A DNA stretch of 64,000 bases, taken from IMG/VR virus record IMGVR_UViG_3300025727_000009, positions 1-64,000 of that record. One strand, given 5' to 3'. The first letter of the stretch is position 1. Every line of letters begins with the position of its first letter. The notes below the pieces were generated by a model. That model had not been told where the DNA came from. It saw only the letters and a program-made list of their open reading frames with translations, and did no database searches. The DNA is from a virus. Shown here in pieces: positions 17,588-28,000 of this stretch. A program made the position numbers and the translations under genes.

Positions 17588-17977
17588 CTAGAGCTTAGCG
17601 GCTAGCTTGCTCAGGATACGCTCTACGGCGGGGGGAGTGGGAGGGAGTGCAGGCTCGAACGCCATGTAGATACTCTCACGGGCGAGCGTGTCGGTCGGGG
17701 ACTTGCACACCCCACTGGCGAGGTCGACCACCGGGCGGGGCAGGTTCCTGGCGAACTCAGCGACAACAGCGGCGGCGCCAACGGGGAGATTGACTCCGTC
17801 GTCGGTAGGCCAGAAGTGAAACTCCAGGCGCGTCTTGCCGACACAGTACTCGGCGTCCAGGCCGTTGAGCTTGGTCTCAGCCTGCACGAACTGCGGCACA
17901 GCCTCGAACGTGGCCTGCTGGAACACTGCGACGCCCTGCACGAACGCCTCTGCCATCTCTTTATGCTCTTCGCTCAT
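17588..17977 (-). CDS. Small virion-region protein with C-terminal SKLA motif
   Basis: A 129-residue, mildly acidic protein. It ends VERILSKLAAKL, a C-terminal relative of the VLEKLA tag found at the N-terminus of other genes here. The middle (YCVGKTRLEFHFWPTDDG) is beta-rich. It overlaps the upstream gene at an ATGA, so translation is coupled. It may be a tail assembly or head-internal protein; no family is recognised. Confidence 0.5.
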   Translation of the reverse strand: MSEEHKEMAEAFVQGVAVFQQATFEAVPQFVQAETKLNGLDAEYCVGKTRLEFHFWPTDDGVNLPVGAAAVVAEFARNLPRPVVDLASGVCKSPTDTLARESIYMAFEPALPPTPPAVERILSKLAAKL

Positions 17978-18840
17978 CAGGTGTCTCCTCGCAACTCTTC
18001 GATGGAAGATACCTTAACTTCCTGCGTCCGAATACGGATACTTCGCAGCTCCTCCAGTAGCTGCTGAGTCTGGTTCCCCGTGCCCGCCAGACGGTCGTCT
18101 GAACTCATCAGGATTTCCGTCCAGAGCTTGGCCGTCTGCGCGGTGTGCAGGCAGTTGCTCATCAAGCTGGTCTCGGTGAACCTCATGGCTGCCTCATGGA
18201 ACATCGAGCCAAGGACTTGGTCCCGTCCCAGCTCAACGCGGTGGCCCAGCTGCCAGAGTGCGTACTCGGGGCTCCGCATACGCATCGTGTCGAGCAGCTT
18301 CTTCGACTGCAGCGACATGATGGGGACGGTCATGTCCTTCGCCCGGACACCGTTGGCGGCCTGATCCTTACGCTCCTGGTGGAACTCCCCCTTGAAGTAC
18401 GCCACCCACTGCCGCTGGGTCAGAGAGTTGGCGTCCCAGAAGTAGTGCTCGTAAGCCGCGATGGCCGCAGCGTCGATGGCGACACCCAACACGTCACGGG
18501 CATATTCCGACACCACGTTGTGCGGAGTATTAGCGACTAATAGAAACTCCACGACACGGCGCAGCTGAAGCTGGCTCAGAATGCCGCGCGCTGCGGTGAC
18601 GTGCTCCGTCTCGACGTGCATCGACCACAAGCCCGCATCGCGAATCCAGCGGATGGCCTCAGTCGACTCGGGCTTGAAGGGCTTTGGGCGTCCGCGAGCA
18701 AGCTCCAAGCGGACGAAGGTGAGGGTCTCGTTGGTCGGTGGAATGAAACCGTACGAGTCAGCGACGAGAATCGCTTCCTGAATGGTCATGCCCTGGAACT
18801 GTACAAGGCATTTCAGCCACCGCTCGTATGGAACCCGCAT
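17977..18840 (-). CDS. Conserved-looking helical protein of unknown function
   Basis: A 287-residue, mostly alpha-helical protein with many aromatics (for example AYEHYFWDANSLTQRQWVAY). No signal peptide, membrane span or metal motif is seen. The palindrome copy at 18528 lies within it and is read as LLVAN. It is coupled at both ends to virion-type genes with almost no spacing, so a structural or assembly role is likely, but nothing more can be said. Confidence 0.5.
   Translation of the reverse strand: MRVPYERWLKCLVQFQGMTIQEAILVADSYGFIPPTNETLTFVRLELARGRPKPFKPESTEAIRWIRDAGLWSMHVETEHVTAARGILSQLQLRRVVEFLLVANTPHNVVSEYARDVLGVAIDAAAIAAYEHYFWDANSLTQRQWVAYFKGEFHQERKDQAANGVRAKDMTVPIMSLQSKKLLDTMRMRSPEYALWQLGHRVELGRDQVLGSMFHEAAMRFTETSLMSNCLHTAQTAKLWTEILMSSDDRLAGTGNQTQQLLEELRSIRIRTQEVKVSSIEELRGDT
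18528..18542. repeat. 15-bp palindrome copy 4 (TATTAGCGACTAATA)
   Basis: A perfect copy inside a minus-strand gene. Along the gene it reads CTA TTA GTC GCT AAT (LLVAN), the stop-free frame. Confidence 0.9.
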
Positions 18841-18846
18841 TCAGAC

Positions 18847-20793
18847 TCACCGCATCGTCGACCTGGACTGCATCGCTTTCAGCCCGTCAATCGTCCGGTC
18901 GAGGCCGCGAAGGGCAGAACTGACTGCCGCTTCAGGAACGTCCTTGAGTCCCAGCCTGACCGCAATAAGCAACTCTGCCAGCTTTGTCACACAAGTTTCA
19001 AGGTCCGGGAGAGCTTCGAGAAAACTCTGCGTGTTCTCCGGAGTCAAGAAACTGAGCGACAAGACAGAGTCTACGGTGTCCTGGTCCGCCTCCTGCGCCA
19101 GCGCCGCGGCCTCCTTCAGGAGGTACACGCCTCGGTGCTCAAGTGCCTCGGGCTGAGCTGTCTCCGCGCCCGTGAGCTGGGTAGGCAGGTAGAACTGCAC
19201 GGGGTCGGCGTGGCTCGCAGCACACTTCTCCAACGCTCCTGCGAGAGAGTCGCCCTCCCGCACAAGTGCCCAGACCGTACCCTGGAGGTTGGACCGGCCC
19301 TCGACAGCACCACGAAGGATGTAATCCGAGCCGTCGACCTCGATTGAAGCCAGTTTGTCCATCCGACCGGCACTCTGGTGTGCGTCGGTCACCCGCTCGT
19401 CGCTTACGAAGGCGTCGTGCGCGGGCCGCTTGTTGCAGAAGTACGTGTCCTCGGGAAGGAACAGGGCGCCATCACGCAGGATAGGCGAGGCCACCTTGGT
19501 GAACACCGCCTCGACCGCACCGTGGAACGGGTGCTCCACCGTGTACCGCGGACGACCTTCGACCGTGTAGGAGCTGACCGAGACCGGCTCACTGATGGCC
19601 GCCAGCTTCTGGAAGAAGAACACGCCCGCGCCCTTGGCTTCTTGGGCGGGGATGAAGTTCATGTCCTCCAGCGTAACCGGGCCCTCTAGGACACCCGCGA
19701 CCTTCTCCTGCATCGAGGCCGTGTCACCACCCACGACGAGGACGTTGCTGGACGGGTTGCCGTCCAGGCGCAACACGTTGCGGAAGACCTGCACGGTCTC
19801 CAGCTCCGGGATGCCCTCACGCATCGCGCTGTACGTCCCATTGACGAAGGCGAGCTTGGTCTTGCCCACATGCCCCACAACCGGGAGGGGCTCCGAGGCT
19901 CCGCCGACAACCGTGAACCCCTGAGACATCACCTGCTGGCGCAGGGCAGGCGAGAGCCGCGAACCCTCAGCGTTGGTCAAATCGCGCGAGACCGAGGCGG
20001 TCTTAGCGCGGTAACCGCCATCGGTCTTCTCCAGCAGGACAGGACCGTCGTCGAGAGCCACTTCCATGGCCATCTCGGCGGGCTGCATGTTCTCGATGAT
20101 GCGACCAACCGCCAGCGACAGCGCGGGGGACCGCGTCAGCTCCGACCGGAACCCCTCGGTCCCTGCCATCTTGAGGAGCACGTCCGTGCCCGCCGCCGAG
20201 CTGATGGTCACCCGGTCCAGCAGGCTGCTCGGGCTGGACTGCTTGACCTGCCCCAGTCGCGACCCGCCACCCATGGCCCCCTCGGGCTTGCCGCCCGTGA
20301 AGCCCTGAGTTGTCTGCATCTGGTTGGTCTTCAGCGCAGACGCTGGGGCAACCGCGAACGGAGAGGCGTCGAACATCTGCGCAGCCAGCCGCTGCTCCGA
20401 CAAGGGCCAGAACTGCCCGTTGGGGTCGATGAACACATCGAACCCGTGAGCCTTGTTCTCTTGGACGATGACCGGAATCCGCACCGCCTTCGAGGGGTCC
20501 TCGGGCTCAGGCTGCTCCGACTGTGGGTGGATGGACGACGCCTGTGCCGCGGTATTCGGGGCGGGGATGTCCGTTGCCGCCTTGACCATGAACATGCCGT
20601 ACAGATAGCCCAGGTTTTGCTCCTGGTTCTCAATCTGCAGCTGGATGCTGTAGGTCCCCAGGTACGGGTGCTGCTTGTAGAGCTGCGCTTGCAACTCGGA
20701 TTCGAGGGTAGCCGGGTTGTCGCTCAGCTTGAACTGAGCAGCGACCTTCTCGAAAACAACCCTGGTGTCACGCTCAATCTGAAAGAGTTCCAT
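18847..20793 (-). CDS. Large virion protein with about ten K-x-A motifs
   Basis: A 648-residue protein. The candidate maturation motif recurs through it: FEKVA, MVKAA, LLKMA, QEKVA, FQKLA, FTKVAS, MDKLAS, LEKCA, LKEAA and VTKLA. A Pro/Glu-rich linker lies near residue 95. Beta-rich segments alternate with helical ones. Nothing matches a named tail or head family. The density of sites resembles the scaffold and the protease extension, pointing to a processed core or internal protein. It is five bases from the spike-like gene upstream. Confidence 0.55.
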   Translation of the reverse strand: MELFQIERDTRVVFEKVAAQFKLSDNPATLESELQAQLYKQHPYLGTYSIQLQIENQEQNLGYLYGMFMVKAATDIPAPNTAAQASSIHPQSEQPEPEDPSKAVRIPVIVQENKAHGFDVFIDPNGQFWPLSEQRLAAQMFDASPFAVAPASALKTNQMQTTQGFTGGKPEGAMGGGSRLGQVKQSSPSSLLDRVTISSAAGTDVLLKMAGTEGFRSELTRSPALSLAVGRIIENMQPAEMAMEVALDDGPVLLEKTDGGYRAKTASVSRDLTNAEGSRLSPALRQQVMSQGFTVVGGASEPLPVVGHVGKTKLAFVNGTYSAMREGIPELETVQVFRNVLRLDGNPSSNVLVVGGDTASMQEKVAGVLEGPVTLEDMNFIPAQEAKGAGVFFFQKLAAISEPVSVSSYTVEGRPRYTVEHPFHGAVEAVFTKVASPILRDGALFLPEDTYFCNKRPAHDAFVSDERVTDAHQSAGRMDKLASIEVDGSDYILRGAVEGRSNLQGTVWALVREGDSLAGALEKCAASHADPVQFYLPTQLTGAETAQPEALEHRGVYLLKEAAALAQEADQDTVDSVLSLSFLTPENTQSFLEALPDLETCVTKLAELLIAVRLGLKDVPEAAVSSALRGLDRTIDGLKAMQSRSTMR

Positions 20794-20797
20794 CCGG

Positions 20798-22096
20798 CTA
20801 CCTAGTCGTCTTTAGAAGTGTCGAGGTTGCTCTGGTAATCCCGCCGAGCGTAGGGGACTTCTTAGCCCTCACGATTCCGGCGTTCGTTGAGGGGACCGCC
20901 CCCTCAATGTAGTGCTCGTGGTCACGAATCGCACGAAGCAGGTCGTGGCTGTTAATCACGACGTCGTGTCCGCCAGGGCCACCGAAATCCACACGACCAC
21001 CCCCCGGCGGGGTAATGGTCAGGGCTCCGCCCTCGAACTGCATTCGTACAGCCCCTAGATTCATTGTGGCTTCAGCTGCCCTCATGTGTATCAGTTCGGT
21101 GCTTTCCAAGAGCAGTTCCCTGACCACCGCCTTCAGCCTGTTGGACTCCGCTATAGCCTCGATGAAGCTAGCTCCGAAGACAACTTTACCCTTTTGCCCT
21201 AGCTTGAGGTACAGCGACTCGGTTTCTACCTGGATATGGCCCTTCGACATCATGAAGCAGTCACCCTCTCGGGAGACCTGTACGGCGTACGTAACCGCGG
21301 GCACCTCGTCGCGCGACATCACGGTGCAGCTGAGCACCCCAATATTAGTCGCTAATAGTTCGTAGTCGTCCTGCTTGTTCCTGGCAAATGTGTGGTGCTT
21401 GCCAGCCTTCTCCGGGTCCAGCACATCGAACGTCAGCTGCCCGAAACGAACCTCCACCGCCGCTGCGGTGTCCTCGATGGACTCTTTGAAGTCGTACTCA
21501 ATCAGCACAGCAACGGTGTCGTCGTCTTCCTCCAGGATAGTCGCGTGCCCCCACTCGATGCGCCCCTGCGGCGACCGGGCCTGATAGCGCTCGAAGTAGT
21601 CCCGGATGACATTGCCAACGGGGATGTACAGCCGCTGGGCGATACCCGTTGCCGCAATCTGGACGATGCCCCCGCGACGAAGGACAACACGGTTGCCATC
21701 CTTGGTCGCCATCGCGATGTCGCCGGGCTCCATGTCCAAGCGGAAGCCCGAGAAGTCCGGCCCCTTCGAGGACTCGATGAGCGTAGGGGTGCCGTTCTTA
21801 TCGAAGACCTCCCCCTCGACGGACTGTGGGTTGGTAACGAACCCCATCAGCATGGACGTGCCGTCTGCTGACGTGAACACGTAGGCGTAGGCACCCACCT
21901 CGGGCATCACGTACACACCACCGCCGTGGTCGGGGTGGCAGTACAGCGAGGCAAAGGGCATCTCCGCATGAGGCTTGTGCGTGAACACCCCCATGAGGCT
22001 CACCGTGAACTCGGTGGTGTTCACATCGGTAACTTCGCACAGCTCCAGCCGCCCTGGGCGCGACGCCTGCTCAGGGGATTTAGAGAGCCCACTCAT
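20798..22096 (-). CDS. Baseplate spike/assembly protein with gp5-like OB domain
   Basis: A 432-residue protein. After a short N-terminus, residues about 20-85 (TEFTVSLMGVF, then GGGVYVMPEVGAYAYVF and MLMGFVT) match the OB-fold of gp5/gpV/VgrG spike proteins, where P-x-V-G-x-x-V-x-V precedes L-x-G. Later parts are beta-rich, with short repetitive strands (LYLKLGQKGKVVFG, MNLGAVRMQFEGGALTI) suited to a trimeric beta-prism. It would form the hub or needle of a contractile or long tail. No lysozyme insert is visible. It overlaps the RNA polymerase stop by one base. Confidence 0.65.
   Translation of the reverse strand: MSGLSKSPEQASRPGRLELCEVTDVNTTEFTVSLMGVFTHKPHAEMPFASLYCHPDHGGGVYVMPEVGAYAYVFTSADGTSMLMGFVTNPQSVEGEVFDKNGTPTLIESSKGPDFSGFRLDMEPGDIAMATKDGNRVVLRRGGIVQIAATGIAQRLYIPVGNVIRDYFERYQARSPQGRIEWGHATILEEDDDTVAVLIEYDFKESIEDTAAAVEVRFGQLTFDVLDPEKAGKHHTFARNKQDDYELLATNIGVLSCTVMSRDEVPAVTYAVQVSREGDCFMMSKGHIQVETESLYLKLGQKGKVVFGASFIEAIAESNRLKAVVRELLLESTELIHMRAAEATMNLGAVRMQFEGGALTITPPGGGRVDFGGPGGHDVVINSHDLLRAIRDHEHYIEGAVPSTNAGIVRAKKSPTLGGITRATSTLLKTTR
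21343..21357. repeat. 15-bp palindrome copy 5 (TATTAGTCGCTAATA)
   Basis: A perfect copy inside the spike-like gene, read along the gene as CTA TTA GCG ACT AAT (LLATN), the stop-free frame. Confidence 0.9.
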
Positions 22097-25000
22097 TAGT
22101 ACGGGCTCTTGGAGCCTGAGTCGGGCTTACCGAACTCAGCTGTGTACGCAATGCCGGGAGCCGGGTGGACCCCATGGATGTCCGACTTCCAACCCTCGTT
22201 CGCCGCGCGGGTGAAGGTCTCCTTGAGCTTCCGGTACTGCAGTCGAGCAATCCAGTCCGTGGTCTGGTCCAGGGCCAGGGTCTCGACGCCGCGGAGAACG
22301 GGGACGACCTTGACGGTCTCCTTCCCCTTGTTGGCTCGGTTGAGGGCGTTCACCTTCGTCAAACTCACGTAGTCATTACGGATGATGCCCTCCTCGTCGC
22401 CCACTTCACCGGGGTCTTCTACAACACCCAAGTTCGTAAGCGCGCGGACGACGACCTCGACGTTTCGCTTCTTGACCCCCGCCTCCGCATACACCCCGTG
22501 GACCTCGTCGGTCAGGTAACGCTGCACCCGGTCCAGGTTGGTCAGCGTCAATAGCTCTCGGGGGTCAACCGGCCCCGAGCTGAGGGCATCACCCTTCTTG
22601 ACCGTAGCGCCCACCTTGAACTGGAGTGTCCGACCGTGCGGTATGTAGTGCTCCTCGCCGCCGACAGTGATGTCGTAACCGCCCACCGCGCTCTTCGCTA
22701 TCTTGCCCACGCGCCCGGGGACCTGAGCCAACGTGGCCTTCCCCGGCAGGGTCTGAGGAATCTTCAAGAGCTGCTTCACGCGTTCGATGCCACCCACCAC
22801 AGAGCTACCGCCCGCACCGGAAGCGCCGCCTGTGTGGAACACCCGCATACTCAGCTGCGTACCGACCTCACCGATAGCCTGACCAGCGATGACCCCGATG
22901 TTTGTCCCGAGCGCAACGGGGCCACCCCCGTCCATAGCGCCGTAGCACTTCGCGCACATCCCCTGGTGGGACTCACACTTCGTCGGCGACCGGACAACCA
23001 GACCGTCCACACGCGCGGCCTTGAGACTTGTAACCATCTGCGGCGTGATGAGACTTCCTGCCCGGAACGACTGCCCCTTCGCCTTGACTCCCTTGACGAG
23101 AACGCGGTCTACAAGGTCGCTGTCCCCAATCTTCATGTGGATGCCCGTGGTCGTTCCGCAGTCCTCGACGGTGATGACCTGTGGGATGGCCGTGTTCACA
23201 ATCTGCTTGGAGAGCGCTCCCGGCTCACTCACGGACTGCACCTTCTCGATAAGCCCCTTCCGCGCACCGGACGACGCCGTCCAGTAGCCCGCGGTGGAGA
23301 GCCCTTCTGCGTAGGACTTAGTCACAGGAACAGGGATGATACGTCCGTCCGCGTTCTCCATCAGGAGGGGCGCGATGATGAGCTGCTGGAGCTGGGACCA
23401 GCCCGGCTTCACGCCCGCCTTGTACATGGTGTACAGCCGGTTCCCAGTAGCCTGCAGGTACTTCTCCGCGTCGTTTTTGATGTCAGCCGTCGCCTTTTGG
23501 TACAGCGCGACAACCTTGCCGTCCTGCTCTTTCCGTGTGCCGCCCGCCCCGCGGACCACCTTCTCGCGTGCCTGCGCGACCTTCAGGTGCTTATCCCGAA
23601 TCGTGCTCAGGGTATTGAAGTCGTCAGAATCAAAACTGAACCCGCTGCTGTAGGCGAACCCGAAGCCGAGGTCCTTCAGCTTGTCTACAGAGTTAGCGAA
23701 CTGCGCAGGATGGTCGGTGGCTAGGTCCCGCAGCACACCTTGGAGGCTCTTATTATTCAGGGTGAAGTCCGCATCCTCCAGCAGTTCCGCGGTTCGCAGA
23801 CTCGCAGGAAGGGCACCCGCAATCTTCAATCGCCCGGCGGTGGTCTTCTTCCCGTCCACTGTGACCACATCGGTCATGGCGATGTCGCCCTTGTTGGCCG
23901 CGTCGATGGCGTCCTTGTTGCTCGCGAACTTCTCCCGGGAGCGCTTCCCGAACTGCGTGAGCATGAACAGCCCCAGCTGCCCCTCCAGCGAGGGTTGGTA
24001 CATGACCTTCCCGGTCGAGGGGTTGAAGAGGTTCTTGCTGGGCATCATCTTGTACGCCTCGTCGACCGCGCCCTGCGAGATAGGCACGAACACCCCCATC
24101 GCGTCCCCGTCGAAGTCAGCGTTGAAGCCCCCCACCACCAACGGGTGGATATGGATGGCCTTCTCGTCGTCGATGATGCGCGCCTTGAACGCCATGATGC
24201 CGAACTTGTGCAGCACCGGGTCTCGCTTGAAGAGGACCGGGCGCTTGGAGGCCACGACCGCGAGCGCCTTGTTCGCCAGCGACGTGTCCTTCTCGATTTC
24301 TTCCCGCGCCTGGAGAGGTGTGTAGCCCATGGCCACCATCTCCTTGACGACGAAGGGCCGGAAGATTTTCATCGCCCCCTTCTTCGGGAGGCCCATCTCG
24401 TCCAGGTGCAGGCTCATATCCGGGACGATGACCGACCGCATGGTCAGGTCCTGCTTGCGGTCGAGGATGGCCTTGTGGAAGTAGCTCTCCTTGGGCGAGG
24501 TGCGCCCTGAGAGGATGTTGAGGATGCCAGGGGGCCTGGGCTGCCCATCAGTCGTCAAACCCTGGTCAGAGGCCGTGGCGGTACCCATGAGTGCTTCGAC
24601 GGCGCTGTACAGTTCAGTGCGGAGCTTGAACAGCTCCGCGTCCGGCAGAACCCCTTTGGCTGCCTTCAGCTGGTCACTCAGCAACGAGACATCCCGGTAG
24701 AGCAGGTTGAGTCCGTCCACGTTGAGGTCACCCGCCTCCATCACAGAAATGGGGCGGAACTGCGGCGGAACGACCGGAAGGTTCTCCAGGACGTACGCCT
24801 CTCTAGCTGACAGCCCCGTCTTGTTGAGCATCAGGAGGTACTTGATTCTCTTGTTGACCTTGTCGAGGCTGCTGCGGCGAGCGGTCTTGATTTCTTCCTT
24901 GGCCGCGGTCAGCTCCTTGTCGACTTCGATGCCGGACAGTGCCGCTGCAAGGGCAGCGGGCCCGGTAGCCCCGCCCTCCTCTGTGACCTTGCCATCCTTG

Positions 25001-28000
25001 TCCAGCGAGACCTTCCCCGCGAGGATGCCGTCGTACTGCTTACCAGTGAGCCCGAGCAGCGACCGAATACCCTTCTCAAAGAGGGGGTTGGGCATGGACT
25101 CAGCCAGGACCAAGTGGCTCCAGTTCTTCCCGCCAACGCCGCCTGTGATTTCCTCATCGAAGAGGCCGCCCTTCTCCGGGCGCAGGTCCTTACCACGGAC
25201 CACCTTGCCGCCGTCCTCCAACGCACCGGACGACATCTCAGTAATCTGCTTGTCGGTCATGGGGAGCACGACAAGCTCGTTGCCGTGCTTCTCGACGTTG
25301 ACTCCGAGCCCGTTGAGGTACCCGAGAAACTTCTCGTACGCAAACGACGGGCGGGGCGCGGGAAGCATCTGCCCTGTCTGAATGGCCGTCCAGATTTCGT
25401 CCTGGGACCGGTCTGAGTTCCCAACCAGGAAGCCGCGAACGAAGTACCTGTGCGTATCCTCCACCTCCAAATTGAACAAGTACTTCCCCCGCCATTCCGG
25501 CAGGTCTCCCAAGCACCCAGCAGGCTCAACTGCGTCAACCGGGGTCTCCACCAATCCCGGGGCACCAGGAGCAGAAAACTCAACCAGCTTCTGCCCAATA
25601 GGGGCCACCACATCGCAGGTCTTGTAAGACAAACTAGGGTGAAGGTACGGACCCAGCTTGCTCAAGAAGTGCTCTGCGGCCACTCCGTGCTTCTTGAGGT
25701 GGTCGACGTTGTCGTTGAAGTGCACCTCCGTCAGCCGCTCGATAGCCGCGATGGCAGACTTCCGCTCATCCGAGTTCATCGAGTAGACCGCAAGACCCGC
25801 CTGCACACCGCCGCCATTACTCAGCGAACGATACCCACAGCCATCGTCCTGGAACCAAATTGCCAATGACCTCAACGTCAGCAGGTCCCACACCTCCTGT
25901 GGGAAGCGCCTCTCCCCAGAGGCATAAAACTGACGATGCAATTTCAGGAACTCAGGCGTAGCGAAGCTGGACCACTCCACCATCTGCTGCCCACAGCTGA
26001 AGCCTTGGTACCCCGCGGTGTATTCCCGCAGCTCTCGGTGCGTGAACGAACTCAGTGCATCCGCCTTGAACTGGAGATACTCCCGCTGCTTCACCGAATG
26101 GCGTTCCTGGAAGTAAGGAAACCGCGAAGTCTCCTTCTGCGCCATGTAACCATCCCCCAGGAGTGAGCCCAGCAGAAGGTCATGCTGGCCCTCCGAAAGC
26201 TCGTTTCCCCAGGTGAGTATGGCATCCACCCCAGGGCGGAGGTCTTTCGCCCACACCTTCTCCAGCTGCCCCTCGCGCCGAACGTAGAACTGGTGCTCCT
26301 CGGTACAGAGAACCGTCCCTTTCACGAAGGCAAACTCGCCGCTCCGCCTGCGGTGCGCCGTAACACGCACAAGCCGGTCCTGCTCCCCGTTACGCCTCCA
26401 GTAATTCTTGATGGGCCGGTAGCACAGCCCTTCTTCGTCCGACCACGTCAGCACCTTGACCGGGAGGCGATTGGTGACAATCTTTCCAATCTCGATTTCG
26501 CCTTGGTCGGTCAGCACCTTCTCGTGATACGGGAAGCACTTCCACGACAGAGCGTCGCGGATGTTGTTGACCGCGCCGTGGGCAATCATCGCGTAGAGGC
26601 CCAGCTCGCCGTACCGCTGAGCGCCGTCGTTACCACCGTAGGTACCTCGCGGCACCATGTTGGCGTTGTAAGCATGCCCGTAGCCGTGCGCGCGGGCAGA
26701 CAGCTTCTTGTCGACTTGGTGTTCCTGCTTGAGGATGTACTGGTGCCCCGTCATGACTGGGCCCAGGCTCTTCCCCGTCTCCGGGTCGAACAGCTCCGTC
26801 GTCTCCGACAGGCCCTTCTTCTCCAGGATTTGGTCAATGAGCCCCTTGTAACCGGTCTCGTACTCGTAGGGTTCAATCCAGATGCGCTTCGAGCCCTTCC
26901 CGGACTTGATTGTCCGGTAGTGCCCCTTGACCTGGACGATCTTGGTGGACACGTCGCCCACGCTGATGCGGTGCCCCTCGTCGCCATCGAAGTTCGAGAC
27001 CGCGTAGGGCTTCCCGTCCTCGACCGCTGCGAGCGTGATGGCGTTCTCCAGGACCTGCCCAGGATTGATGCGCCCAGGAACACCCGAGGGGTTCAGCACA
27101 ATCTCCAGCGGGGCACCATCGCCATCCCGGGGCATCTCCTCGTCCGGGAGGATGGCAACCACGACGCCTTTGTTCCCATGGCGTGAGGTCAGCTTGTCGC
27201 CGATGTCGGCCTCTTCTGCCGTCTTGACGTAAGCGACGACCTCTTTGCCGTTACGCACGACCTCCGTGACCACACCCGTGTACGGCTTGTTCCACGTGAG
27301 CGAGCGGTCCCTGTAGGGCTTGGCCAAGCTCTTGTGGATGCCCTTGAGCATGATTTGCTCTGCCGAAGGGTCCGCCTCCTTGAGCACTGTGGCAATCACG
27401 TCACCAGGGCGGACGATTTCGCCACGCTTGATGACCCCATCCTCGTCGAGCTTGGCGGCGTTCGCGTCAGAGACAACCCCGGGGAAGTTCGCACGGAACT
27501 TCTTCAGCCCCATCATCATCCCGGTGTCCAGGTACACACGCGGCTTGTGCAGGTGCTCACTGGTGAGCTTCTTGGCGGCCGTCTCACTAATGGTGATGCC
27601 GTCCTCGTAGTTGAGCCCCTTGTACGCCAGATAGCCCACGCGCAGATTGGTGCCCATCGAGAGGACGCCGCCCTTGGTGAAGCTAGTGTCAGCGATGACG
27701 TCGTCCTTCTTGACCTCGTCGCCCTTCTGCACCAGGGGCTTGCTGGTAACGAACGCCTTGGAGTCGTTGAGGGGGTAGTTATCGTAGAGCTGGACAACGT
27801 GCTTCTTGCCGTCGTCCCCTGCCACCACAATGCGCTCGGCTTCGACCGACTTCACCGTCCCGGACACCGGGCTGGCGTGTGACTGCATTTGGCCGAGAAT
27901 CTTCTCCCAGGTGTCCCATGCCGGCTGGTCCGAGCCAGAAGCCACCTGAAGAAGGGGCTCCTCGGGGTTCTTCAGCGGAACCGTCTGCTCCATGTGACGC